Shown: positions 1 through 5,209 of the stretch, in pieces
Layout: each line of letters starts with the position of its first letter
How positions within the stretch are numbered: the first letter of the stretch is position 1
Assembly: GCA_029865405.1 (NCBI GenBank)
Contig: JAOUGZ010000236.1
Location: 1-5,209 of the forward strand
Length of the DNA: 5,209 nucleotides
Reading direction: 5' to 3'
DNA from: Betaproteobacteria bacterium
GTDB lineage: Bacteria; Pseudomonadota; Gammaproteobacteria; Burkholderiales; SG8-39
Notes under the pieces: generated by a model
Told to the model about the DNA's origin: nothing
What the model saw: only the letters and a program-made list of their open reading frames with translations
Databases searched by the model: none
Translations under genes and position numbers: made by a program

Positions 1-795
1 CTTGTCGAGCTCGGTGAAGTAGGCGCCGGTGGCGAGATAGCCCGCGCCGTCGAGGGCGATGGTCTCGCCCGAGAGCCACTCGCAGCCGTCGGCCATGAGG
101 AAGGTGGCGAGGTTCTGCAGCTCCGACATCTCGCCGACGCGGCGCATCGGATTGACCTTGGTCGACTCGCCGAAGCTCGAGCCGGGGCGCAGGCGCTTGG
201 TCGCGCCCTCGGTGGGAAAGGGGCCCGGCGCGATGGCGTTCAGGCGAATGCCGTGCTTGCCCCACTCGACGGCGAGCGACTTGGTCATGATATGCAGCCC
301 GGCCTTCGACATCGCCGAGGGCACGACGTAGGGCGAGCCGGTCCAGACCCAGGTGACGAGGATCGAGACCACCGAGCCCTTGTGCCCGCCCGCGATCCAG
401 CGCTTGCCGATCGCGTGCGTGACGTAGAAGGTGCCGTGGAACACGGTGTTGGCGATGGCGTTGAACCCGTTCGGCGTCAGGTCCTGGGTCGGGCTGATGA
501 AATTGCCGGCGGCGTTGTTGACCAGGCCGGTAAGCGGGCCGGAATCGTCCCAGATGCGCTGGACCATGGCGTCGACCGCGGCGTAGTCGCGGATGTCGAC
601 GGCGTGCGTGCGCACGCTGCCGCCGTGCGCGGCGACGAGTTCCTTGGCCGTCTGCTCGAGGACGCCGGCGCGCCGGCCCGCGAGCCACAGGCCGGCGCCG
701 AGGGCGAGGTAGCGGGCGGCGATCTCCTTGCCGAGGCCGGTGCCGCCGCCCGTGATGAGGATGTTCTTGCCCTTCAGCAATCCGTCCCGAAACAT
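1..795 (-). CDS. SDR family oxidoreductase, 2,4-dienoyl-CoA reductase-like (3' end missing)
   Basis: This is a cytoplasmic NADP(H)-dependent short-chain dehydrogenase/reductase. 265 codons are visible and the gene runs off the left edge, probably lacking only about 15-25 C-terminal residues. The Rossmann glycine motif TGGGTGLG is at residues 15-22, with an Arg pair at 41-42 suited to the NADPH phosphate. NNAAGNF is at 93-99, and the SDR catalytic Asn is probably N116. The segment PYVVPSAMSKAG (155-166), then EWGKHGIRLNAIAPGP, closely resembles mitochondrial and bacterial 2,4-dienoyl-CoA reductases, which reduce dienoyl-CoA intermediates of unsaturated fatty acid beta-oxidation. S160 and K164 match the Ser and Lys of that family, but the position of its catalytic Tyr appears to be W149. 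The start is set by AAGGAA five bases upstream, and the N-terminus MFRDGLLKGKN fits the family. It is the last visible gene of the DUF2917 operon and overlaps the small ORF upstream. The exact substrate is not known; another acyl-CoA or ketone is possible. Confidence 0.9.
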   Translation of the reverse strand, partial: MFRDGLLKGKNILITGGGTGLGKEIAARYLALGAGLWLAGRRAGVLEQTAKELVAAHGGSVRTHAVDIRDYAAVDAMVQRIWDDSGPLTGLVNNAAGNFISPTQDLTPNGFNAIANTVFHGTFYVTHAIGKRWIAGGHKGSVVSILVTWVWTGSPYVVPSAMSKAGLHIMTKSLAVEWGKHGIRLNAIAPGPFPTEGATKRLRPGSSFGESTKVNPMRRVGEMSELQNLATFLMADGCEWLSGETIALDGAGYLATGAYFTELDK

Positions 796-941
796 TGGCG
801 TTCCTTCGCTTGCGGAACGCCTATTGTAGGCACGGATCGCAGCCAGGCCGCGAAACGGGCCAGCAGTTCATGCACCGCAGCCGCGCGCTCGCGGCTCGCC
901 GCAGCGCGCAGGGCGGCGATATCCCAATGGTTCATGTCCAT
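774..941 (-). CDS. Small helical protein, 55 aa, unknown function
   Basis: I do not recognise a named family with confidence. The ORF begins with MDMNHWD, has AAGGAG six bases before the first ATG, and follows the DUF2917 stop codon by 23 bases, which supports real translation. Residues 7-35 form a probable amphipathic helix rich in Ala, Arg and Leu (ALRAAASRERAAAVHELL, then FAAWLR). The rest (36-55) is polar and ends in QCFGTDC with two cysteines. There is no signal peptide or clear membrane segment. The 3' end overlaps the SDR gene by 22 bases in another frame and contains the hairpin that covers the SDR ribosome binding site. It may therefore act partly as a leader cistron that couples translation. 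An internal ATG at 935 (MNHWD) is a less likely start, since it lies 12 bases from the SD. Confidence 0.55.
   Translation of the reverse strand: MDMNHWDIAALRAAASRERAAAVHELLARFAAWLRSVPTIGVPQAKERQCFGTDC
797..821 (-). promoter_or_regulatory. Hairpin sequestering the SDR ribosome binding site
   Basis: On the minus-strand transcript this reads GGCGUUCC, a nine-base loop GCAAGCGAA, then GGAACGCC: a perfect 8-bp stem. The 3' arm contains four of the six bases of the SDR Shine-Dalgarno AAGGAA (806-801) and ends one base before the SDR ATG. The whole hairpin lies inside the upstream 55-residue ORF, so ribosomes reading that ORF would open it. There is no U-tract, so an intrinsic terminator is unlikely. 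The structure is read directly from the sequence; the coupling role is inferred. Confidence 0.5.
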
Positions 942-964
942 GTCGTTCTCCTTGCTGTCAGGGT

Positions 965-1192
965 TCAGGCGAGCGCCACCGAGGCCTCGCCGAAGGCGTG
1001 CACGAGCGCGAGCCCCTTGCGGCTCAGCCGATGGCAGTGGCCGGCTTCGAGGACCACGTCCTTGGGGTCGTTTTCCTCGGTGATCCAGACGGCGCCCGCG
1101 TTGCAGCAGATCGTGCTGCCCAGGGCGTCGATGACTCTCAGCGTCTGCCCGCGGGCGAGCCGCAGGGCGCCGGGTTCGAGTTCGATCTTCAT
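965..1192 (-). CDS. DUF2917 domain-containing protein
   Basis: A 75-residue cytoplasmic protein that matches DUF2917 over its whole length. The features I recognise are the opening KIELEPGALRLARGQTLRV, then ICCNAGAVWITEE (28-40), DVVLEAGHCHRL (45-56) and a hydrophobic end (LALVHAFGEASVALA). The pattern of short beta strands with the turns NAGAVWIT and LEAGHCHRL suggests a small beta-barrel or half-cupin fold; this is inference. Cys29, Cys30, His52, Cys53 and His54 could bind a metal, but nothing here proves it. The function of the family is unknown. The start at 1192 is fixed by a near-perfect AAGGAGGTG four bases upstream; the frame stays open further upstream only as an antisense shadow of the LysR gene. 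It is first in the operon with the small ORF and the SDR and is divergent from a LysR regulator, an arrangement I recall from other betaproteobacteria. Confidence 0.85.
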   Translation of the reverse strand: MKIELEPGALRLARGQTLRVIDALGSTICCNAGAVWITEENDPKDVVLEAGHCHRLSRKGLALVHAFGEASVALA

Positions 1193-1196
1193 GCGG

Positions 1197-1205
1197 CACC
1201 TCCTT
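1197..1205 (-). promoter_or_regulatory. Strong Shine-Dalgarno of the DUF2917 gene
   Basis: On the minus strand this reads AAGGAGGTG, an almost full complement of the 16S rRNA 3' end, four bases before the ATG at 1192. It decides the start among in-frame ATGs and suggests high translation of the first cistron. Confidence 0.8.
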
Positions 1206-1214
1206 GTGTTTGGC

Positions 1215-1229
1215 ATGCGTATGGTGCAT
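1215..1229. promoter_or_regulatory. Candidate LysR-type operator (T-N11-A dyad)
   Basis: ATGC-N7-GCAT is a perfect 4-bp dyad with the T-N11-A spacing typical of LysR binding sites, in the 79-base gap between the divergent DUF2917 and LysR genes. Its centre is about 30 bases from the DUF2917 ATG and 50 from the LysR ATG. A second small dyad, CCGT-N5-ACGG (1241-1253), lies beside it. A 4+4 dyad could arise by chance in a gap this size about one time in four, so the location is the main support. I could not identify clear -35/-10 boxes for either gene here. Confidence 0.35.
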
Positions 1230-1271
1230 CCTTCACGCCGCCGTCTCAAACGGTAAAAAGTCAGGACTTGC

Positions 1272-2231
1272 ATGAGTAAAGGGAATGTAAGACTGCCCTC
1301 CCTGGACCTGCTGCGGGGATTCGAGGCGGCGGCGCGGCTGCTGTCGTTCACGCGCGCCGCCGAGGAGCTGCACCTCACGCAGTCGGCGATCAGCCGGCAG
1401 ATGCAGGAACTCGAAAGTCAGCTCGGTGTGAGCCTGTTCGAGCGCCGCCACCGCGCGCTCGCCCTGACGGACGCCGGACAGCAGTTCTATCCGGCGGCGG
1501 CGCAGGTGCTCGCGACCATGCGGGCGGCGACCGACCGGCTGCGGGCGCAGGCGGGGCGGCGCACGCTCGCCGTCACCACGACCCATTCGTTTGCCGCGTT
1601 GTGGCTGATCCCGCGACTGGCCGGCTTCACGCGCGCGCATCCCGGCGTCGACGTGCGCATCTCCGCCGACACGCGCGTGCAGGATCTGGCGCGCGACGGG
1701 CTCGACGTCGCCATCCGGCACGGTCCGGCGATGCTCGCCGGGCCGAACGCCGAGCGTCTCTTCGGCGAGCGCGTTTTTCCGGTGTGCAGCCCGAAGCTGC
1801 TCAGGGACCCGCGCCGGCCGCTCACGGAGCCGGCCGACCTGCGCCACCATGTGTTGCTGCAATACGATGATCCGGATGCACGCCACCCCTGGCTGCACTG
1901 GCGCACCTGGCTCGAAGTGGAGCGCCTGGAGGAGTTCAAGCCCGCGGGGCGCCTGTCCTTCTCGGGCTACGAGCAGATCATCGCCGCGGCGATTGCCGGG
2001 CACGGCGTGGCGCTGGGACGCAGTCCACTGCTGAAAGACGCGCTCGAGGCGGGCGAGCTGGTGGCGCCCTTCAAGCGCACGGCCGATCCCGCCCGCGCGT
2101 ACTACGCGGTGCTGTCACCGAATGCAGAGGGCCGGCCGGAAGTGGCCGACTTCGTGGCGTGGCTGAAGCGCGAGGCGAGCGGCGAGCCGGCGGCAGCGGC
2201 TAGAGCACGCTCGCCGAAGAAAGCCGCCTGA
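1272..2231 (+). CDS. LysR family transcriptional regulator, GcvA-like
   Basis: A 319-residue cytoplasmic DNA-binding regulator. The N-terminal winged helix-turn-helix spans residues 9-68 (SLDLLRGFEAAARLLSFTRAAEEL, with recognition helix TQSAISRQMQELE at 36-48 and the LFERRHRALALTDAG wing at 55-69). A linker helix follows to about residue 95, then a two-lobe effector-binding domain from about 98 to 300. The PSLDLLRGFEAAARLLSFT opening and the DVAIRHG motif (145-151) are typical of the GcvA/AmpR-like branch. The effector is unknown. Residues 301-319 are an Ala/Arg/Lys-rich tail that overlaps the end of pncA on the other strand. The start has a modest AGGA at 1263-1266, five bases upstream. LysR regulators often control the gene divergent from them and repress themselves, so the DUF2917-SDR operon is the likely target; this is inferred from position. 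Confidence 0.93.
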   Translation: MSKGNVRLPSLDLLRGFEAAARLLSFTRAAEELHLTQSAISRQMQELESQLGVSLFERRHRALALTDAGQQFYPAAAQVLATMRAATDRLRAQAGRRTLAVTTTHSFAALWLIPRLAGFTRAHPGVDVRISADTRVQDLARDGLDVAIRHGPAMLAGPNAERLFGERVFPVCSPKLLRDPRRPLTEPADLRHHVLLQYDDPDARHPWLHWRTWLEVERLEEFKPAGRLSFSGYEQIIAAAIAGHGVALGRSPLLKDALEAGELVAPFKRTADPARAYYAVLSPNAEGRPEVADFVAWLKREASGEPAAAARARSPKKAA

Positions 2232-2823
2232 CCCCTGCCTTCTTCATCGCCGTCCACGCGGCCTGCAGCGAGCCGTCGGTGTCGAGCGCGCGGCAGGCGT
2301 CCTCGATCACCACGGCCTGCAGCCCGAAGCGCCGCGCATCGAGCGCCGTCCAGGCGACGCAAAAGTCGGTGGCGAGTCCGACGCAGAACACCCGCTTCAC
2401 ACCGCGCGACTCGAGGTAGCCGTCGAGTCCGGTCCTCGTCCGGCGATCGGCTTCGAGAAACGCCGAATAGCTGTCTACCTTGCGGTGATGACCCTTGCGG
2501 ATGACGGCCTGGGCGTGCGGTACGTCCAGCGCCGCGGCGAACGCGGCGCCGGCCGAGCCCTGCACGCAGTGATCGGGCCACAGCACCTGCTCGCCGTACG
2601 CGAGCCGCATCTTCTGGAACGGCCGTTTCCCGGGATGGCTCGACGCGAACGACGCGTGGCCCGCGGGATGCCAGTCCTGCGTGAGCACCACCACGGCAAA
2701 CCGCGCGGCGATGCGATTGACGAGCGGCACGACTTCGTCGCCGCGCGGCACGGCGAGCGCGCCCCGCGGCAGGAAGTCATTCTGCACGTCGACGACGAGG
2801 AGCGCGTCGCTCGCGCGCCGCAT
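2200..2823 (-). CDS. pncA: Nicotinamidase (bifunctional nicotinamidase/pyrazinamidase type)
   Basis: This cytoplasmic hydrolase converts nicotinamide to nicotinate and ammonia, the entry step of NAD salvage by the Preiss-Handler route. The 207-residue length is normal for the isochorismatase-like PncA family. The catalytic triad is visible: Asp12 in VDVQNDF, Lys110 in IRKG and Cys155 in GLATDFCV. The metal ligands fit Asp50, His52 and His56 in QDWHPAGHASFA plus His85 in WPDHCVQG. All key residues are present, so the enzyme should be active. The ATG at 2823 lies one base after the stop of the quinone oxidoreductase gene (TGACATG) and has no clear Shine-Dalgarno of its own, which points to re-initiation by ribosomes ending the upstream gene. 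Its 3' end overlaps the convergent LysR gene by 32 bases, leaving no room for a separate terminator between them. Confidence 0.95.
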   Translation of the reverse strand: MRRASDALLVVDVQNDFLPRGALAVPRGDEVVPLVNRIAARFAVVVLTQDWHPAGHASFASSHPGKRPFQKMRLAYGEQVLWPDHCVQGSAGAAFAAALDVPHAQAVIRKGHHRKVDSYSAFLEADRRTRTGLDGYLESRGVKRVFCVGLATDFCVAWTALDARRFGLQAVVIEDACRALDTDGSLQAAWTAMKKAGVRRLSSASVL

Positions 2824-2824
2824 G

Positions 2825-3802
2825 TCAGAGCGTGAGGACCAGCTTGCCGACGTGGACGTTCGTTTCCATCAGGCGGTGCGCTTCCGCGGCGTCCTCGAGC
2901 CTGAACGTCTTGTAGATCACCGGCTTGATCTTTCCGGCCTCGATCAACGGCCAGACGCGCTCGCGCAGCCGCGCGGCGATCGCGCCCTTGAACGCCACCG
3001 GCCGCGGGCGCAGCGTCGAGCCGGTGAGCGTCAGGCGCCGGCGCATCAGCTCGTTCACGTCGAGCTCGGTCTTCGGCCCGCGCAGGAAGGCGATGAACAC
3101 GAGGCGCCCTTCGTCGGCCAGCGCCTTGAGCTCCCGCGGCACGAAGTCGCCCGCCGCCATGTCGAGAATCACGTCCACGCCCTTGCCGCCGGTCGCCTGC
3201 TTCACGCCTTCAACGAAGTCCTGGGTCTTGTAGTTGAAGGCCTGCTCGGCGCCGAGCTTCACGCAGGCGGCGCACTTCTCATCGCTGCCCGCGGTGGCGA
3301 ATACGCGATTGCCCAGCGCTTTCGCCATCTGGATGGCGGTGACGCCGATGCCCGAGGTGCCGCCGTGCACCAGCAGCGACTCGCCCGGCGCGAGCCGGCC
3401 GCGGTCATAGGCATTCGACCAGACGGTGAAGAAGGTTTCCGGCAGCGAGGCCGCCTCCGTCATCGACAGGCCTTTGGGCACCGGCAGCGCCTGCGCTTCC
3501 GGCGTGACGCAATACTCGGCATAGCCGCCGCCGTGGGTGAGCGCGCACACCTTGTCGCCGGGCTTCCACATCGTAACCGCGGCGCCACACGCCTCGACTG
3601 CGCCGGCGATTTCGAGGCCGGGCAGGTCGGACGCGTCGGGCGGCACCGCATAAAGGCCGAGGCGCTGGAGCACATCGGGGCGATTGACGCCCGCGGCCGC
3701 GACCTTGACGAGAATCTCGTGCGGCTTGGGCTCGGGACGCGGGCGCTCGGCGGGGCGCAACACCTCGGGCCCGCCGGGCCTTTCGATCTGGATGGCGCGC
3801 AT
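2825..3802 (-). CDS. NAD(P)H:quinone oxidoreductase, PIG3 family (zinc-independent MDR)
   Basis: A 325-residue cytoplasmic medium-chain dehydrogenase/reductase of the quinone oxidoreductase type, expected to reduce quinones with NADPH. The opening MRAIQIERPGGPEVL, AAAGVNRPDVLQRLGLY (35-51) and GLEIAGAVE (62-70) form the GroES-like domain. The usual GHE and zinc-lobe cysteines of zinc alcohol dehydrogenases are absent. The Rossmann domain has VHGGTSGIGVTAIQMAK (145-161) and TAGSDEKC (170-177), and the PIG3-typical GSTLRPRP is at 261-268. Length matches the family. I chose the ATG at 3802 because MRAI is the common family start; an in-frame ATG at 3814 (MHAFMRAI) is also possible, and neither has a convincing Shine-Dalgarno. 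The frame stays open upstream to 4984, but that is antisense to the sensor gene. It is probably co-transcribed with pncA. The physiological quinone or enone substrate is unknown. Confidence 0.92.
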   Translation of the reverse strand: MRAIQIERPGGPEVLRPAERPRPEPKPHEILVKVAAAGVNRPDVLQRLGLYAVPPDASDLPGLEIAGAVEACGAAVTMWKPGDKVCALTHGGGYAEYCVTPEAQALPVPKGLSMTEAASLPETFFTVWSNAYDRGRLAPGESLLVHGGTSGIGVTAIQMAKALGNRVFATAGSDEKCAACVKLGAEQAFNYKTQDFVEGVKQATGGKGVDVILDMAAGDFVPRELKALADEGRLVFIAFLRGPKTELDVNELMRRRLTLTGSTLRPRPVAFKGAIAARLRERVWPLIEAGKIKPVIYKTFRLEDAAEAHRLMETNVHVGKLVLTL

Positions 3803-3815
3803 GAAGGCGTGCATC

Positions 3816-3844
3816 TTAACGCAAGCCGCTTGCTGCACTACTAT
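3816..3844 (+). promoter_or_regulatory. Candidate sigma-70 promoter of the sensor gene
   Basis: TTAACG (3816-3821), 17 bases, then TACTAT (3839-3844) match the -35 and -10 consensus at four of six positions each with ideal spacing. Transcription would begin near 3851, only about six bases before the ATG at 3857. This fits the lack of any Shine-Dalgarno there and suggests a leaderless or very short-leader mRNA. The match is modest. Confidence 0.3.
3821..3833. promoter_or_regulatory. Perfect 13-base palindrome in divergent promoter region
   Basis: GCAAGC-C-GCTTGC has 6-bp arms around a single central base, in the 42-55 base gap between the divergent quinone oxidoreductase and sensor genes. The one-base centre rules out an RNA hairpin using the full arms, so a binding site for a dimeric regulator is the better reading. 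It lies between the candidate -35 and -10 boxes of the sensor gene. No regulator can be named. Confidence 0.4.
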
Positions 3845-3856
3845 TCCGGCCTCGCC

Positions 3857-5209
3857 ATGTTGCGTATCCTCGTCCTGCCGGCCGTCCTTATCTTCACGTC
3901 CGCGCAGGCGCAGGCGCTCGACGCGGTACCGGGAAATCTGGATCGCGTGTCGCTCGGCCTGCATGTCGAAGCGCTCGAGGACCCGGGTGGGCGCCTCACG
4001 CTCGAAGACGTGCGCCGGCCGCCGCAGGCTGCGCGCTTTGCCTACCCGGCGGCCGATCCGCTCAACTTCGGTTACTCGAACTCGGCGTGGTGGCTGCGCT
4101 TTCGCCTGCCGGGCGGCGCGCTGCCGAACGACGAGCGCCTGCTCGAGCTGGCCTACTCGAACCTGGATCGCGTCGAATTTCATCTGCCCGAAGCGCTGCC
4201 GGGCGCCGAACCGCGCTACTGGGTGAGGATCGCAGGCGACAGCCTGCCCTGGGCGGCGCGCGAAGTGCGGCACCGCAACCACGTGTTCCGGTTTGCCATG
4301 CCCACCGCCGCGGGCGAGCATGAGTATTACCTGCGCATCACGTCGCAGGGGGTGATCACGGTGCCGCTCACCTTGTGGCGGCCGGATGCCTTCGCCGAGC
4401 ACAACCGCGGCGCGCAGCTGATCCTCGGCCTGTTCTACGGCGCAGCGCTCGCCCTGGTGCTCTACAACCTGATGCTGTTCTTCGCGGTGCGCGACCGCGC
4501 GTATGTGTTCTACGTGCTGTACGCCACTGCCTTCGGCATTTTCCTTCTCAGCTTCGACGGGCTCGGCTACCAGTACCTGTGGCCGCAGAGCCCGCGGATC
4601 GCCAACCAGGGGGTGGCCCTGTCGCTCACGCTCGCGCTCGCCATGGGCGGCCAGTTCGCGCGCATCTTCCTCGACATGCGCCGCATCGCGCCGCGCGCCG
4701 ACCGCGTCATGGGCGCGATCGTCGCCGCGGCGGCGCTGCTCGCCGTACCGGCGGGTACCGGATGGGGGATCGGCTACGGCGGCATCCTGCGCACGGTCTC
4801 CGCCCTGAGTTTCGCCGCTGCGGCGGTCGCCACGTATGCCGGCGTGCGCGCGCTGGTCGATGGCTACCGTCCGGCGCGCTACTTCCTGCTCGCGTGGGCG
4901 GCGCTGCTCGCCTTCATCGCGCTCGGCGCGCTGCGCAATTTCTCGCTGGTGCCGACCAACATGGTGACGATCTACGGCCTGCACATCGGCTTCGCGCTGG
5001 ACGTGCTGCTGCTCTCGTTCGCGCTCGGCGACCGCATCAACCTGCTGCGCCGCGAGCGCGCCACCGCCGAGGTCGAGGCCCTTGCCGCGCAGCGCCTGCT
5101 CCTCGAAGCGACGCGCGAGAGCGAGCGCGAGCTGGAGCAGAAGATCGTCGAGCGCACGGCCGAGCTGAACACCGTCAACGAGCGCCTGCGCGCCGAGGCG
5201 AGCGAGCGC
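3857..5209 (+). CDS. 7TMR-DISM membrane sensor protein (3' end missing, output domain not visible)
   Basis: A probable inner-membrane signal transducer. 451 codons are visible with no stop before the window edge. Residues 1-20 are a signal peptide (MLRILVLPAVLIFTSAQAQA) with a likely cleavage after an Ala-X-Ala. Residues 30-175 fit the periplasmic 7TMR-DISMED2 domain, a carbohydrate-binding-like beta fold, with YSNSAWWLRFRL (73-84), LLELAYSNLDRVEFHL (95-110) and the closing YYLRITSQGVITVPLTLW (157-174). Residues 186-395 are the seven-helix 7TMR-DISM region, starting LILGLFYGAALALVLYNLML and including LSFDGLGYQYLWP (231-243). Residues 396-451 are a charged coiled coil with KIVERTAELNTVNERL, the kind of linker that precedes a GGDEF or histidine kinase domain in this family. 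Which output follows cannot be seen. The ATG at 3857 begins the signal peptide and has no Shine-Dalgarno. It is divergent from the quinone oxidoreductase; the ligand is unknown. Confidence 0.9.
   Translation, partial: MLRILVLPAVLIFTSAQAQALDAVPGNLDRVSLGLHVEALEDPGGRLTLEDVRRPPQAARFAYPAADPLNFGYSNSAWWLRFRLPGGALPNDERLLELAYSNLDRVEFHLPEALPGAEPRYWVRIAGDSLPWAAREVRHRNHVFRFAMPTAAGEHEYYLRITSQGVITVPLTLWRPDAFAEHNRGAQLILGLFYGAALALVLYNLMLFFAVRDRAYVFYVLYATAFGIFLLSFDGLGYQYLWPQSPRIANQGVALSLTLALAMGGQFARIFLDMRRIAPRADRVMGAIVAAAALLAVPAGTGWGIGYGGILRTVSALSFAAAAVATYAGVRALVDGYRPARYFLLAWAALLAFIALGALRNFSLVPTNMVTIYGLHIGFALDVLLLSFALGDRINLLRRERATAEVEALAAQRLLLEATRESERELEQKIVERTAELNTVNERLRAEASER

Noticed and set aside
253..1083. 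276-codon plus-strand ORF opposite the SDR and the two small genes.
   Set aside because: Its Arg/Asp/Gly/Ala-rich composition has no recognisable motif, and it is antisense to the SDR, which has clear family motifs.
1193..1378. N-terminal extension of DUF2917 to 137 residues.
   Set aside because: It would read antisense through the LysR start, and the ATG at 1192 has a near-perfect Shine-Dalgarno and matches the family start.
1233..2003. 256-codon minus-strand ORF opposite the LysR gene.
   Set aside because: It is a shadow of the LysR reading frame: the composition is Arg-rich and there is no ribosome binding site or motif.
2185..2201. Hairpin AGCCG-N7-CGGCT at the convergent LysR/pncA end as a terminator.
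   Set aside because: The 5-bp stem is short, has no T-tract on either strand, and lies within both coding regions or at their edge; such stems are common in GC-rich DNA.
4745..4760. Near-tandem GTACCGG/GGTACCGG repeat in the sensor gene.
   Set aside because: It is a short repeat within coding sequence (VPAGTG) with no regulatory context; probably chance.
3815..4984. Minus-strand reading frame continuing about 390 codons upstream of the quinone oxidoreductase start, as if a 719-residue fusion protein.
   Set aside because: The extension is antisense to the well-supported sensor gene, has Arg/Gln/His-rich low-complexity composition typical of a shadow frame in GC-rich DNA, and shows no domain. 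The enzyme begins at its normal family N-terminus near 3802.

Overview
This is a GC-rich, densely coding bacterial window with six genes. It is most likely from a betaproteobacterium (Burkholderiales or a close relative). The grounds are gene content: a DUF2917 protein, a family found mostly in Betaproteobacteria, sits divergent to a LysR regulator, and the strongly G/C-ended codons suit that group. The lineage is inferred, not proven. I saw no rRNA, tRNA, CRISPR array, insertion sequence or phage gene.

Left block (1-1192, minus strand, read right to left): a putative three-gene operon. The order is a 75-residue DUF2917 protein with an excellent Shine-Dalgarno (SD) sequence, a 55-residue helical small protein, and a short-chain dehydrogenase/reductase (SDR) of the 2,4-dienoyl-CoA reductase type that runs off the left edge. 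The small ORF overlaps the SDR start by 22 bases. An 8-bp hairpin inside the small ORF covers the SDR ribosome binding site, an arrangement expected to couple SDR translation to translation of the small ORF. A LysR-family regulator (1272-2231, plus) is divergent from this operon. The 79-base gap between them holds a T-N11-A dyad that may be its operator.

Middle block (2200-3802, minus strand): a PIG3-type NAD(P)H:quinone oxidoreductase followed after one base (TGACATG) by the nicotinamidase gene pncA. The pair is almost certainly co-transcribed and touches NAD(P) metabolism twice: nicotinamide deamidation for NAD salvage, and NAD(P)H-dependent quinone reduction. The 3' end of pncA overlaps the 3' end of the LysR gene by 32 bases, tail to tail.

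Right block (3857-5209, plus strand): a membrane sensor with a signal peptide, a periplasmic 7TMR-DISMED2 domain, a seven-helix 7TMR-DISM domain and a coiled coil. It is cut by the window end before its output domain, so whether it is a histidine kinase, diguanylate cyclase or something else cannot be told. It is divergent from the quinone oxidoreductase across 42 bases that contain a perfect 13-base palindrome.

No clearly new multi-gene system is visible. The points most worth a second look are the hairpin-coupled small ORF/SDR junction, the SDR active site with Trp where Tyr is expected, and the compact palindrome-bearing divergent promoter of the sensor gene.
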